From Leptospirales bacterium (lineage in GTDB: Bacteria > Spirochaetota > Leptospiria > Leptospirales > Leptonemataceae): a stretch of 64,000 nucleotides of DNA. The position numbers and the translations under genes are program-made. The DNA is taken from NCBI GenBank assembly GCA_019694655.1, contig JAIBBN010000003.1, positions 310,001-374,000 on the forward strand. The letters are read 5' to 3'. Shown here piece after piece: positions 1 through 8,564 of the stretch; position 1 is the first letter of the stretch, and each line of letters begins with the position of its first letter. The notes beneath the pieces were generated by a model. That model did not search any database, had not been told where the DNA came from, and saw only the letters and a program-made list of their open reading frames with translations.

Positions 1-2331
1 ATGACCGGATTTGAGCTCTGCTCGCGCATCAAAGCAGAAGCGGAATGGTCGCAGACGCCGGTCATGCTGCTCACTTCCTTGAACGATACACAGGACATCA
101 TTCATGCCCTGGAGTGCGGCGCGGACAATTTCTTAACGAAGCCATACAATGTGCAATATCTGGTTTCCCGGATTCGACAATTGATGGCCAGTCTGGAACT
201 CCGCCAGGGCGGCAAAATGCAGCTCGGCGTAGAGCTGATCTTTGGCAACCGTCGACACTTCATTACCGCGGAACGACAGCAAATTCTGGACTTGCTGCTT
301 TCCACCTACGAAGCCGCACAGCTGCGCAACAGCGAACTGGCGCGCGCCAGCGACGAATTGCAAGTTATGAACGAGCGACTCGAAGAGCTGGTACAGGAAC
401 GAACCGCTCAGCTCAACGATAAAGTGCATGCTCTGGAAACCACTCAGACAGCCTTGCAGGCGGAGAAGGAATTCACGACACACGTGGTACAATCCTCGCC
501 GCTGTTGATCGTCGAACTTGATGCAATGGGCCATATCCTCTTTATCAATGGCGCTGTCGAATCGATGCTTGGCTATCATCCGGAGGAGTGTCTGGGAAAG
601 GCCTGGAGCGACCTGATGCGCGGCGAGGCGCTGCTGGGACGGCTGAAGGTACAACTGGAGGACGCTGGCGCCGCGCGGCCGCAAAGCAAAGAGCTGGCGG
701 CACGACATCGAGATGGTACAGAACGGATCATCGCCTGGACCGCTCTTCCGCCCTTGAAGCGCGGCGGCGACCCTGGCTGCATGGCCATTGGCTTGAACCT
801 CACGGATCTGCGCCAGGCCGAACGCGAAAATCAAAAACAAGAGCGCCTCTTTCGCGACCTGCTGGAATCCGCGCCGGACGCAATGGTCATTGTAGATCAG
901 CGCGGCGTGATCGAGATCGTCAATTCGCAGGCTGAAAGACTCTTTGGCTGCCGCCGCGAGGAGCTTCTGGGGCAGCCAATGGATATGCTGCTGCCCGACG
1001 AAGAACGCGAAGCCTACCGCCAGCGGCTCTTGATCCACTTTTCACAAAACGCAGAGGGGCAGGCCGCTGCGGCGGTAGAACTCTACGGTCGCAAGAGCGA
1101 TGGTCGCAAGTTTCCAGTGGAAGTCAGTTTGAGTCCGATTCGTAGCGGCGAAACCATGTTGGTAGCCAGCGCCATCCGTGACATCTCCGATCGGCGCGCA
1201 GCGGAACGTGCGCTTCGTGAACGCGATCGCCAGCTGCATGAAACGCAAGAACTGGCGCGGATCAGCGGCTGGGAAATCGATTCGACCGATGACCGGCACA
1301 TCTGGACGGCCGAGGCGCTGCAACTGCTTGGGCTGCAAACGGCCGATAGCGCCTGCGGCATCGACGGACTGTTAGAGCTGCTGGATGCCGAGGGTCGAGA
1401 GCAAGTAGAGAGCGCGTATCGTGAATTGGTCAACCATCTTGTTCCCTTCATTCTTGAATGCCGGGTAGTGCGTGAGAACCGTCCCGATCAATGGCTGCAA
1501 ATGCGCGGCGTTGTTGTTTCAGAAGATGGCGGTCGGCAGCGCCTGGCCGGTACAATTCAAGATGTTACGGAGCGCATGGAACTGACGCTGCAGCTGAACC
1601 AGTCGGCCAAGCTGGCGACGCTCGGAGAAATGGCAACCGGCGTGGCCCACGAGCTCAATCAACCTTTGAATGCGATTCGGATTTCCAGCACCATGGTGCG
1701 CGATGCTCTGGCGGCCGAGGATCTGGACCGCGAATTCATCGCCGCTCGATTGGATCGAATTCAGGATATGGTCGATCGCATGAGCCGCTTTGTATCGCAC
1801 ATGCGTACCTTTGGCCGCAAAAGCGGTCAATCGCGGGTCAACATCGATCCCAACCAGCCGATTCGGAGCGCGCTGGAGTTTCTGGAGCAGAAGCTGAAGA
1901 ACGCCGGCGTCGAAGTGGATTTGCAGCTTTCCGATGGATTGCCGCTTGTTCTGGCTGACGCAATCAACTTTGAACAGGTCTACATCAATCTGATTGTAAA
2001 CGCTCTGCACGCTCTGGAGCTGCGCAGCGACTCGGAAACAGAGCCAAGACTGATTCTGAAATCGGAGACGTCTGGCGAGCGCATAATTACCTCGGTAGCC
2101 AACAACGGCCCGGCCATTCCGGCTTCGGTTTTGCCGCGAATCTTTGAACCATTCTTTACCACTAAAGAGGCGGGCAAGGGCACGGGGCTGGGGCTCTCAA
2201 TTAGTTTTAACTTGATCCAATCGCATGGCGGCGAATTGACGGTGGAAAGCGATGATCACTGGACCGTCTTTCGGATCTCGCTGCCAGCGCTGGCGGCCCG
2301 CGAAGCTGGTCGGGCAGGAGTATTCTCGTGA
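1..2331 (+). CDS. Hybrid sensor histidine kinase, 5' end cut by the window
   Basis: The visible part begins inside a response-regulator receiver domain: a conserved GFELCSRIK stretch and the later Lys of FLTKP are present, but the phospho-accepting Asp lies before base 1. A coiled coil (about residues 90-155) follows, then three PAS-like domains (about 155-265, 280-395, 405-525), and a histidine kinase core. The HisKA phosphosite is H550 in the motif VAHELNQPLN. The ATPase domain has the N box (NLIVNALHAL) and the G2 box (GKGTGLGLSI). No membrane segment is visible, so this is probably a cytoplasmic kinase. Its stop overlaps the GTG start of the next response regulator, so the two are surely co-transcribed. 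The input signal is unknown. The ATG at base 1 is internal to the gene, not its start. Confidence 0.93.
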   Translation: MTGFELCSRIKAEAEWSQTPVMLLTSLNDTQDIIHALECGADNFLTKPYNVQYLVSRIRQLMASLELRQGGKMQLGVELIFGNRRHFITAERQQILDLLLSTYEAAQLRNSELARASDELQVMNERLEELVQERTAQLNDKVHALETTQTALQAEKEFTTHVVQSSPLLIVELDAMGHILFINGAVESMLGYHPEECLGKAWSDLMRGEALLGRLKVQLEDAGAARPQSKELAARHRDGTERIIAWTALPPLKRGGDPGCMAIGLNLTDLRQAERENQKQERLFRDLLESAPDAMVIVDQRGVIEIVNSQAERLFGCRREELLGQPMDMLLPDEEREAYRQRLLIHFSQNAEGQAAAAVELYGRKSDGRKFPVEVSLSPIRSGETMLVASAIRDISDRRAAERALRERDRQLHETQELARISGWEIDSTDDRHIWTAEALQLLGLQTADSACGIDGLLELLDAEGREQVESAYRELVNHLVPFILECRVVRENRPDQWLQMRGVVVSEDGGRQRLAGTIQDVTERMELTLQLNQSAKLATLGEMATGVAHELNQPLNAIRISSTMVRDALAAEDLDREFIAARLDRIQDMVDRMSRFVSHMRTFGRKSGQSRVNIDPNQPIRSALEFLEQKLKNAGVEVDLQLSDGLPLVLADAINFEQVYINLIVNALHALELRSDSETEPRLILKSETSGERIITSVANNGPAIPASVLPRIFEPFFTTKEAGKGTGLGLSISFNLIQSHGGELTVESDDHWTVFRISLPALAAREAGRAGVFS

Positions 2332-2735
2332 AAGATTCTGATGTTCTCGACATTTTGCTGGTCGACGACGAAGTCGAAGTAACCGAGGAGCTTGCGCTCT
2401 ATTTGGAAACCAAGGGTCTTCATTGCAGCGCCGTCCGCGGTGGTCGCGAGGCTCTGCAGGTCATCCAGCAGAATCCGCCGCGGCTAGTTTTGACCGACTA
2501 TGCCATGCCGCGTATGACCGGTCTGGAGCTGTTGCAGCAAATCCACAGGCTGAAGCCGGACCTTCCGGTTATCATGATGAGCGGCAATGCCGATCTGGAG
2601 GTCTGGGCGCAAGCGCTGAAAGACAGCGCCTACGATTATCTGGAAAAGCCGCTCCATTTGAAGGGCTTGCTTTCGGCCGCAGATCGTGCGCTGCGCGGCG
2701 AACCTTCCCTGTGGCGACGCGAGCGCGCAGTTTGA
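2328..2735 (+). CDS. Single-domain response regulator (CheY-like receiver)
   Basis: A 135-residue protein that is only a receiver domain. The acidic pocket (VDDE near residue 13), the phospho-accepting D57 in LTDYAMP and the Lys of EKPLH are all present. It starts with GTG and overlaps the kinase stop by 4 bases (GTGA). It has no output domain, so it likely passes phosphate on or acts by protein contact, with the adjacent kinase and the next regulator as natural partners. Confidence 0.9.
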   Translation: MKDSDVLDILLVDDEVEVTEELALYLETKGLHCSAVRGGREALQVIQQNPPRLVLTDYAMPRMTGLELLQQIHRLKPDLPVIMMSGNADLEVWAQALKDSAYDYLEKPLHLKGLLSAADRALRGEPSLWRRERAV

Positions 2736-2751
2736 AATGAGGGAAACTATA

Positions 2752-3510
2752 ATGTCTAAGCCAAAAATCCTGCTGGTGGATGACGAGCCTGTGGTCTGCG
2801 GCGAACTCAGCGTCTACTTGAATCGCAAGGGCTTTCAGGTTTCCGCCGCCACCAGCGTCGATGACGCTCTCGAACTATTCGAGCATGAAGCGCCGGATGC
2901 CGTGATCACGGACTACAACATGCCGCGCAAGAATGGCATTGATCTTTTGCGCGAAGTCAAAGCGCGCGACAAACTGATTCCAGTCTTGATGGTCAGCGGC
3001 GAGTCTGATGTGCGTATTGCGGTTCAGGCGCTCCATGAAGAGGCCTTTGATTTCATTCCCAAGCCGGTGGATCCCGAGGCGCTGGTAAAGGCAATTGGCG
3101 CCGCAATCGAACGACTGCGCGAAGTGCGGGCATTGGACGGCACGCGGGTAATGAAGGCGCTCTACCACGAGCTTGGCGGATCGGGCGAGTCGGTTTCGCT
3201 TTTGACCTTTCACCGAGCGCTGGATGAGCGCATCAAGCAACGTCTGATTGAAGACATTGGCAACTTACTGGCCAAGAATGTCTTGCGCAAGAAGGCCATT
3301 TTGATTTTCAAGAATGTGGACTACATCAACAACGTCGGCTTTAACGCGCTTGTAGAAATCGTTCGCAATCTGCGCGCTCAGGGCATTCGCCTGGTAAGCG
3401 CTCAGATTCCCAGTTCCATTTTAAACTACATTACTACGCTGGGCTACGTCGAGTACTTTAATGTGATTCTGAATCTGGATGAGGCGATGGCGCATCTCGC
3501 GGATAAATAG
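2752..3510 (+). CDS. Response regulator with C-terminal STAS-like domain
   Basis: A 252-residue protein. An N-terminal receiver domain (about 4-118, phospho-accepting D54 in ITDYNMP, Lys in IPKPVD) is followed by a linker. The C-terminal region (about 150-252) reads as a STAS/anti-sigma-antagonist fold: a hydrophobic strand, the segment VDYINNVGFNALVEIVRNL, and SAQIPSSILNYITTLG. The usual STAS Ser/Thr phosphosite is not obvious. The ATG at 2752 is preferred because GAGGG precedes it; a longer reading frame upstream is unlikely to be translated. It is the third gene of a kinase-regulator-regulator operon. By analogy with receiver-STAS proteins it may control a partner-switching module, but no anti-sigma factor is seen nearby. 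Confidence 0.85.
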   Translation: MSKPKILLVDDEPVVCGELSVYLNRKGFQVSAATSVDDALELFEHEAPDAVITDYNMPRKNGIDLLREVKARDKLIPVLMVSGESDVRIAVQALHEEAFDFIPKPVDPEALVKAIGAAIERLREVRALDGTRVMKALYHELGGSGESVSLLTFHRALDERIKQRLIEDIGNLLAKNVLRKKAILIFKNVDYINNVGFNALVEIVRNLRAQGIRLVSAQIPSSILNYITTLGYVEYFNVILNLDEAMAHLADK

Positions 3511-3529
3511 CGCGCGGCCCGGCGCCGCT

Positions 3530-4270
3530 TTATTCCAGGCTATAGCGGGCGCCGTCGCTGGCCGCCTCGCCCAGGCCCAGGCGGACCACGGCTTCGGCCA
3601 GCGTGTCGTGGATATGCGTATAGACCAGGCGGCGGCAGGAGAGCGGGAAGCGCTGGCCCAGGATTTCATCGAGGGCGATGTGCGCCACCGGGGGAGTAGT
3701 TTGCGTTTCCATAGTAAGCTCGACCAGCGCCAGGTCGACATCGCGCACCAATTGCTGCAGGCTTTCATTCAAGCGTGCGTCCCCCGAAAAGGCTACGCTG
3801 CGCCCGGCCGGTCCGGTGATGCGATAACCGAGACTTTCCGGCTGGTGATCCATACGCAGCGCCAGGATGAAGAACTCGCCAATCTGTCTTTCTTCGCCGC
3901 TGACTGTTTCAACGAAGCGCAGATCGAAGCCCGGCCAGTAACCGGGGTAGCATACTTGCAAGAGGCTCTGTACCGCCGCCTGCACGCCTTGCGGTCCCAG
4001 AATGGTCAGCGGCGCCTGTCGCTGGCGGAGGATATCCATGTCCAGCAGCAGAAAGGGCAGGCCGCCAAAATGATCGCCATGGAAATGGGTCAGAGCTATG
4101 GCATCGATGCTCAGGCTATCGACATTCATCTGCTGCAGACGCAACTGTGTTGTGGCGCCGCAATCAAGGAGCAGACGTTCGCCGCCCGAACTATCCAGCA
4201 AGTAGGCGGCATGGGCGCGTCCACCGGAGTTAAACGCATTGCCACTGCCAAGTACCGTAGCCTGCCTCAT
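3530..4270 (-). CDS. Metallo-beta-lactamase-fold hydrolase, RNase Z-like
   Basis: A 246-residue protein with the metal-binding signature THFHGDH (H62, H64, D66, H67), a second-sphere His near 141, D164 in FSGDARL, and a C-terminal YTHIHD (H219/H221). These are the ligands of a di-zinc site. The FSGD motif and the overall size fit the ribonuclease Z / ElaC-like branch, but the tRNA-binding exosite arm is not evident, so another phosphodiesterase role is possible. It has no signal peptide. It is convergent with the STAS regulator gene and lies 40 bases downstream of the M23 peptidase gene on the same strand. Confidence 0.82.
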   Translation of the reverse strand: MRQATVLGSGNAFNSGGRAHAAYLLDSSGGERLLLDCGATTQLRLQQMNVDSLSIDAIALTHFHGDHFGGLPFLLLDMDILRQRQAPLTILGPQGVQAAVQSLLQVCYPGYWPGFDLRFVETVSGEERQIGEFFILALRMDHQPESLGYRITGPAGRSVAFSGDARLNESLQQLVRDVDLALVELTMETQTTPPVAHIALDEILGQRFPLSCRRLVYTHIHDTLAEAVVRLGLGEAASDGARYSLE

Positions 4271-4310
4271 CGATCGAGTCCCTTACAGGCGCGCCGTTGC
4301 GGCGCCCGGT

Positions 4311-5321
4311 TCAGCGCAACTGGATATATTCCATCGGATCGATTTGTGGATCGGCGCCAAGTTCCACTTCGTAGTGCACATGGTTGCCCGTCGTACGGCC
4401 AGTGCGACCGAGGGTGGCGATGATCTGACCGCGTCGAACGTATTCGCCTTGCTTGACAAACAGTTCATTGCAATGCGCATAGAGAGTGGTATAGCCAAGT
4501 CCGTGGTGGATGCGGATGTGTTTGCCATAGCCGCCGCCTTCCTCGATAGAGCGAATGACAATGCCCGGCGCGGTAGCCGCAATGGGAGTGCCGGCGGCGG
4601 AAGCAAAGTCCACGCCGGAATGCGCTTCGCGCGGACCGCTTTCGCTTTTCTGGAATGGATTGGGCCGCGAGCCAAATTCCGAAGTAATGGAACCGGCGCC
4701 CGCCGGCAGCGGACGTCCGCGGGGCATGATGTGGTGTAGAGTCATGCGGTGCCAGACCAGTTCCAGCGCACTGTAGGCCTGATCGCGAAGCGTGACCCCC
4801 GCCAGCAGGTTCATGCGCCGTGAAATGGCCAGGTCATAGCTCAGGCGGTCCGCCGCCGGGGCGCCGTCGTCGGGGGCGCTGGGGCGCGGGAAATTGACCG
4901 CCTCGCCCTCATCAGTCTCGGCGTAGGAAATCCCGCGGATTTCGGCGCTCTGTTCGCCGGCGCGCTCAATCATTCGCTCTTTTTCGCGCGTCAAACTGCT
5001 CATCAGATTGAGCAAGGAGCGTCGCGATTCAGCCACCCGAATGCGCTCCGATTGGGCCACGCGGCGTTCGACGATGGTTGCAATGGCCGCCGCCGGCGCT
5101 ACCAGCGCCAGGGCCCCGGCGAAGGCTAAGGCGTAGTAGTTGATGCGCAGCGTCAGCGGGGCCTCGGCCGATTCGCCGCGCAGAATCAGGATGGAGACGC
5201 CGTTCCAGCCGCGGCGGCGGCGCTCCCCCAGCCGACGGCGCAGCAGTTGCGTGCGGAAACGTAGCCTTTCGCTCAGCCTCACCTGTGCATCTGGACCCGC
5301 CGGCGGCTCCTGACAAGGCAA
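4311..5321 (-). CDS. M23-family peptidoglycan endopeptidase, membrane-anchored
   Basis: A 336-residue protein: a basic N-terminal stretch, one transmembrane helix (about 62-86), a coiled-coil linker, and a C-terminal LytM/M23 domain (about 210-333). The zinc and catalytic residues are all present: H234 and D238 (HSGVD), H283 (LYAHC) and H314/H316 (NHVHYE). Since the catalytic set is intact, it should be an active cell-wall endopeptidase rather than a degenerate EnvC/NlpD-type activator. It would act in the periplasm. The gene is divergent from pcnB, with 65 bases between the two starts. The start could lie somewhat downstream, since the first 40 residues are low-complexity and basic. Confidence 0.88.
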   Translation of the reverse strand: MPCQEPPAGPDAQVRLSERLRFRTQLLRRRLGERRRRGWNGVSILILRGESAEAPLTLRINYYALAFAGALALVAPAAAIATIVERRVAQSERIRVAESRRSLLNLMSSLTREKERMIERAGEQSAEIRGISYAETDEGEAVNFPRPSAPDDGAPAADRLSYDLAISRRMNLLAGVTLRDQAYSALELVWHRMTLHHIMPRGRPLPAGAGSITSEFGSRPNPFQKSESGPREAHSGVDFASAAGTPIAATAPGIVIRSIEEGGGYGKHIRIHHGLGYTTLYAHCNELFVKQGEYVRRGQIIATLGRTGRTTGNHVHYEVELGADPQIDPMEYIQLR

Positions 5322-5386
5322 AATAGTACGGGGTTTTTCGCTTGCTTCCTGCCCTTGCGGCGCGGACCGTCTCGTCTGCAGACAAA

Positions 5387-7087
5387 ATGCTTCGCAAGAT
5401 CCTCCGCTTTTTTCGATCCCGCCCCGCCGACGTTGAAGACATTCTGCGTTATCCAGAAGGAAAGCGGATATACCGGGAATTCCATGAACTCCGTCGGGAG
5501 CAAATGGATCAGGACGCTCTCAAGGTCATCAATCGACTGAATCGACACGGCTATCGCTCCTATCTGGTAGGCGGCTGTGTGCGCGATATGATCCTGGGCC
5601 GACGGCCCAAGGATTTTGATGTAGTTACCTCAGCGACGCCGGCGCAGGTTCGCAAAGCATTTACCAACAGTCGTTCCATTGGCCGCCGCTTCAAGATTGT
5701 TCATGTCGTCTTTCAAGGCGGAAAAATCATAGAGGTGTCCACGTTTCGTAGCCTGCCGCAGCATCGCTTCGAGTCAGAAGAGCCTGACGACTACATGCTG
5801 AAACGGGACAATCAGTTTGGTTCGCCTCGCGAAGATGCAGCGCGCCGCGACTTTTCCATCAACGCTCTATTCTTTGATCCGCGCAACGAGAGCATCATTG
5901 ATTACGTAGGCGGCTACGAAGATATCAAAGAAGGCCACATCGAAGTCATAGGCGATGCCGACATCTCCTTTAAAGAAGATCCGGTGCGCATGCTGCGCGC
6001 GGCTAAATTTTGCGCGCTGCTTGGCTTTGACATGACGCAATCGCTGCAGAAGTCCATCAAGCGTAACCGCAGTGAAATTTTGAAGGCCAGCACGGCGCGC
6101 CTGTTGGAAGAGTACAACAAGATCTTTCGCACTGGAAAGGCGACGCAAATTTTCGGGGCCTTCGCCGACACCGGCCTGTTGAAGACGCTGATGCCTGAGG
6201 CATGGGCCGCCTCCGATCTATCGCGCGGGCGGCCTTTTGTTGATTCCAGCATCGGCGATCGTCTGCACGTCGCCGACCGTATGCTCACCGAGCGAGAGGA
6301 CCTGACGACGACGCTCTACCTGGCGCTGTTGATGGCCGATCTGGTGAAGGACGTTTTTCACAATGCGGTGCGCGGCAACATCATCGACTATGTCAAAGCG
6401 GGCATTCAGCCGCTGTGCAAACGCCTGCAAATTGCAGGCAAAGACCAGGATCGGCTGTTGCAAATCTTCATGAGCCAGCCTCGGTTCTGGCAAAAAGATG
6501 CCGGTCGCGGCGGCCGTCGTCGTCGCTTCAATCCGGAGCTCTTTCGCGATAAGATATTCTTCTACGAATCGTTTATGCTTTTTAAGATCTATGCCCTTGC
6601 GGCCGGAGATGAGGAGAGCATTCAGAAATCGATGTTCTGGGAAATTGGCCCGCGCATGCGTCCGCCGGAAAGCCACAAGCTGGTCACTCTCTTTCCAGGC
6701 CGCCGCTCGCAACGCGTTCGCCCGGAAGGCGGCGGCGATCGGCCGCGGGATCGATCGCGCGACGGCCGGGACAGTCGCGACGGCCGGGATAGCCGCGATG
6801 GGCGCGGTCGCCGCGGTCGCGGCCGAGGACGCGGCGAACGTTCGGCCGCAGCGGCGCTCGATGAGGACCCAGAACTGGAAGAATCCAGCCGGCCCGATGA
6901 GTATGAATCCGGCGAATCATCTGGCGGCGCCGATCCAAACTTCGAGTCAGGGCGGGCGGATGACAACGGTCGCTTCGAAAGTATGGCAGCTCCGTCATCC
7001 GCTTCGAATGCGGACGCCGATGAACGCAATGCCGCCCGCTACGATGATGGGACAGAGACACAAGAAGCGCAAGGCGGGCCACGCTGA
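5387..7087 (+). CDS. pcnB: Poly(A) polymerase / CCA-adding-type nucleotidyltransferase
   Basis: A 566-residue protein. The nucleotidyltransferase head domain has LVGGCVRDMILG, the catalytic DxD in KDFDVV, and RRDFSINALFFDP, followed by the polyA_pol RNA-binding region with DPVRMLRAAKF. The order and length fit bacterial PcnB, which adds 3' poly(A) tails and promotes RNA decay. The C-terminal third (about residues 445-566) is a low-complexity Arg/Gly/Asp tail with an approximate DGRDSR repeat (bases about 6757-6800), typical of unstructured RNA-binding tails. ATG 5387 is chosen; a TTG at 5342 would add 15 unconserved residues. The stop overlaps the next start by one base. Confidence 0.93.
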   Translation: MLRKILRFFRSRPADVEDILRYPEGKRIYREFHELRREQMDQDALKVINRLNRHGYRSYLVGGCVRDMILGRRPKDFDVVTSATPAQVRKAFTNSRSIGRRFKIVHVVFQGGKIIEVSTFRSLPQHRFESEEPDDYMLKRDNQFGSPREDAARRDFSINALFFDPRNESIIDYVGGYEDIKEGHIEVIGDADISFKEDPVRMLRAAKFCALLGFDMTQSLQKSIKRNRSEILKASTARLLEEYNKIFRTGKATQIFGAFADTGLLKTLMPEAWAASDLSRGRPFVDSSIGDRLHVADRMLTEREDLTTTLYLALLMADLVKDVFHNAVRGNIIDYVKAGIQPLCKRLQIAGKDQDRLLQIFMSQPRFWQKDAGRGGRRRRFNPELFRDKIFFYESFMLFKIYALAAGDEESIQKSMFWEIGPRMRPPESHKLVTLFPGRRSQRVRPEGGGDRPRDRSRDGRDSRDGRDSRDGRGRRGRGRGRGERSAAAALDEDPELEESSRPDEYESGESSGGADPNFESGRADDNGRFESMAAPSSASNADADERNAARYDDGTETQEAQGGPR

Positions 7088-7854
7088 TGGGCGCTGAGGA
7101 CAAAGCCGGCGAACTGGACCTGCGCGACCGGGCGGCATTGCTTTTTCGCGAAGCCACGGATCAGAAGCTTGCCACCGTCCTGGTTTTCGAGGGGGCCGGC
7201 CTGGGGGCGATCTACGGGGCGCTCACGCGACTCACCCAGATTCTGGATCCGCGCCGCTTTCGCTGCCTGAACATCAAGGCGGCGCCCTTGCCCACGCGAC
7301 GTCGTCCATTCTTACAAGAGTACTGGCAGGAGCTGCCGGCGGCGGGCGACCTCTTGATTCTGCATGGCGCCTACTACCACAAGCTGGCGCTCTGGACGAT
7401 GTCGTCCAGGCCGCCCTCCGATCAGCGGCTGCAGTCGCTTTGCGAAGAAATCCAGGACTTCGAAAGAAGTTTGGCGCACAATGGCGTTGCCACGATTAAG
7501 ATCTTCTGCACGCCGCGCGGAGAAACGGTTCGCAGCGAGTTGAAAGATCTCAAGCTGGAAGGCGAGTTAAAAAGAGAACTGCGCCGGAGCTGGAAAAAAG
7601 AAATGGGCGATCTGGCGCGCTATCAGGCAGCGTTGCGCCCGCTCTTACTGGCTGCCAACACCTATGAAGCGCCCTGGTATGAACCGCCGGGCGTAAACGA
7701 TCGGGCCGTATCTTATTCGATCCTGGACTATCTGGTGCGCCGTATGGAGGAGCGCCTGAAAATCGATTCGCGTCAGGCAACGGCGGATTTTGACGAGGCC
7801 ATGCGGCGTATGCGCGAGTTCAGTCGTAAGCTGGTTGCAGGAGAAGAGGGATGA
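7087..7854 (+). CDS. PPK2-like protein with lost catalytic motifs
   Basis: A 255-residue protein with the PPK2 fold pattern: a hydrophobic strand plus a Walker-like loop near 33-44, strand LLIL near 89-92, an ERSL helix, and a C-terminal half resembling the next gene product. The key residues are gone. Where the neighbour has EGKDAAGKGG, this protein has EGAGLGAIYG, so the Walker A Lys is replaced. Where the neighbour has FDRSWYGR, it has LHGAYYHK, so the Walker B Asp and Arg are replaced. It overlaps the active-looking PPK2 gene by 4 bases (ATGA). This matches the two halves of fused class II PPK2 (polyphosphate:AMP phosphotransferase), in which the N-terminal half is reported to be inactive. 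It is probably a structural partner of the next protein. Confidence 0.8.
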   Translation: MGAEDKAGELDLRDRAALLFREATDQKLATVLVFEGAGLGAIYGALTRLTQILDPRRFRCLNIKAAPLPTRRRPFLQEYWQELPAAGDLLILHGAYYHKLALWTMSSRPPSDQRLQSLCEEIQDFERSLAHNGVATIKIFCTPRGETVRSELKDLKLEGELKRELRRSWKKEMGDLARYQAALRPLLLAANTYEAPWYEPPGVNDRAVSYSILDYLVRRMEERLKIDSRQATADFDEAMRRMREFSRKLVAGEEG

Positions 7855-8561
7855 ACGGCCGGCTGGATGCGCTGGATCTGAGCCTTGCGCTTTCGCCAGA
7901 CTCCTACGAGAATCAGCTGCGTGATTTGCGCGCGGAGCTGCAGAAGCTTGTGGCGCGTTTGATTCGTAAGAAGCGCTACGCGATTCTTGTGTTCGAGGGC
8001 AAAGATGCGGCCGGCAAGGGCGGCGTCATTCGCCGCCTGACTGCCGGACTGGCGCCGGAACACTATTCGGTGATCACTACGGCGGCGCCTGAACCGCATG
8101 AGCGCGCGCGCCACTATCTCTGGCGATTCTGTGCGCGACTTCCGGAAAGCGGCCGCCTGGTTATCTTTGATCGCAGCTGGTACGGGCGCGTGCTGGTGGA
8201 GCGCGTCGAGGGATTTGCAAAGGAAGAGGAATGGCGACGGGCCTATCGCGAGATCAACGATCTGGAGCGCTCCTGGGCCAACGCCGGGATGCGCGTTGGA
8301 AAGTTCTGGCTGGAAATCGGACAGGACGAGCAGATGCGTCGCTTTCAGTCGCGCGCCGAAAGCCCCTTGAAGAGCTGGAAGATCACCGACGAGGACTGGC
8401 GTAACCGCGACAAGTGGCCGCAGTACAAAGAGGCGATCGAAGAGATGCTGGCGCGCACCGATGCACCCCACGCCCGCTGGAATCTGATTGAAGCAAACGA
8501 TAAGCGTTTTGCCAGGATCAAGACGCTGCGCACCGTCGCCGCGCTGCTGGGCGAGACTTGA
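7851..8561 (+). CDS. Polyphosphate kinase 2 family protein
   Basis: A 236-residue protein with intact PPK2 motifs: Walker A EGKDAAGKGG (Lys at residue 56), Walker B with D107-R108 in IFDRSWYGR, and the lid Arg-rich segment with EPHERARHYLWRF. The C-terminal WKITDEDWRNRDKW motif is also typical. PPK2 enzymes transfer phosphate between polyphosphate and nucleotides. The split organisation with the preceding dead paralogue suggests the AMP-phosphorylating class II type, which is an inference. Co-transcription with pcnB and the next response regulator is likely: there is a 4-base overlap upstream and 3 bases between this stop and the next ATG. Confidence 0.9.
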   Translation: MNGRLDALDLSLALSPDSYENQLRDLRAELQKLVARLIRKKRYAILVFEGKDAAGKGGVIRRLTAGLAPEHYSVITTAAPEPHERARHYLWRFCARLPESGRLVIFDRSWYGRVLVERVEGFAKEEEWRRAYREINDLERSWANAGMRVGKFWLEIGQDEQMRRFQSRAESPLKSWKITDEDWRNRDKWPQYKEAIEEMLARTDAPHARWNLIEANDKRFARIKTLRTVAALLGET

Positions 8562-8564
8562 TTG

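Noticed and set aside
133-1038. A 301-codon minus-strand frame
   Set aside because: It mirrors the PAS region of the histidine kinase; no start signal or motif.
3479-4423. A 314-codon plus-strand frame
   Set aside because: It is antisense to the metallo-beta-lactamase-fold gene, whose metal ligands are complete.
6757-6835. Repeat tract in the pcnB tail as a possible CRISPR or minisatellite
   Set aside because: It is a short approximate coding repeat of DGRDSR, in frame, and fits an Arg/Gly-rich tail.
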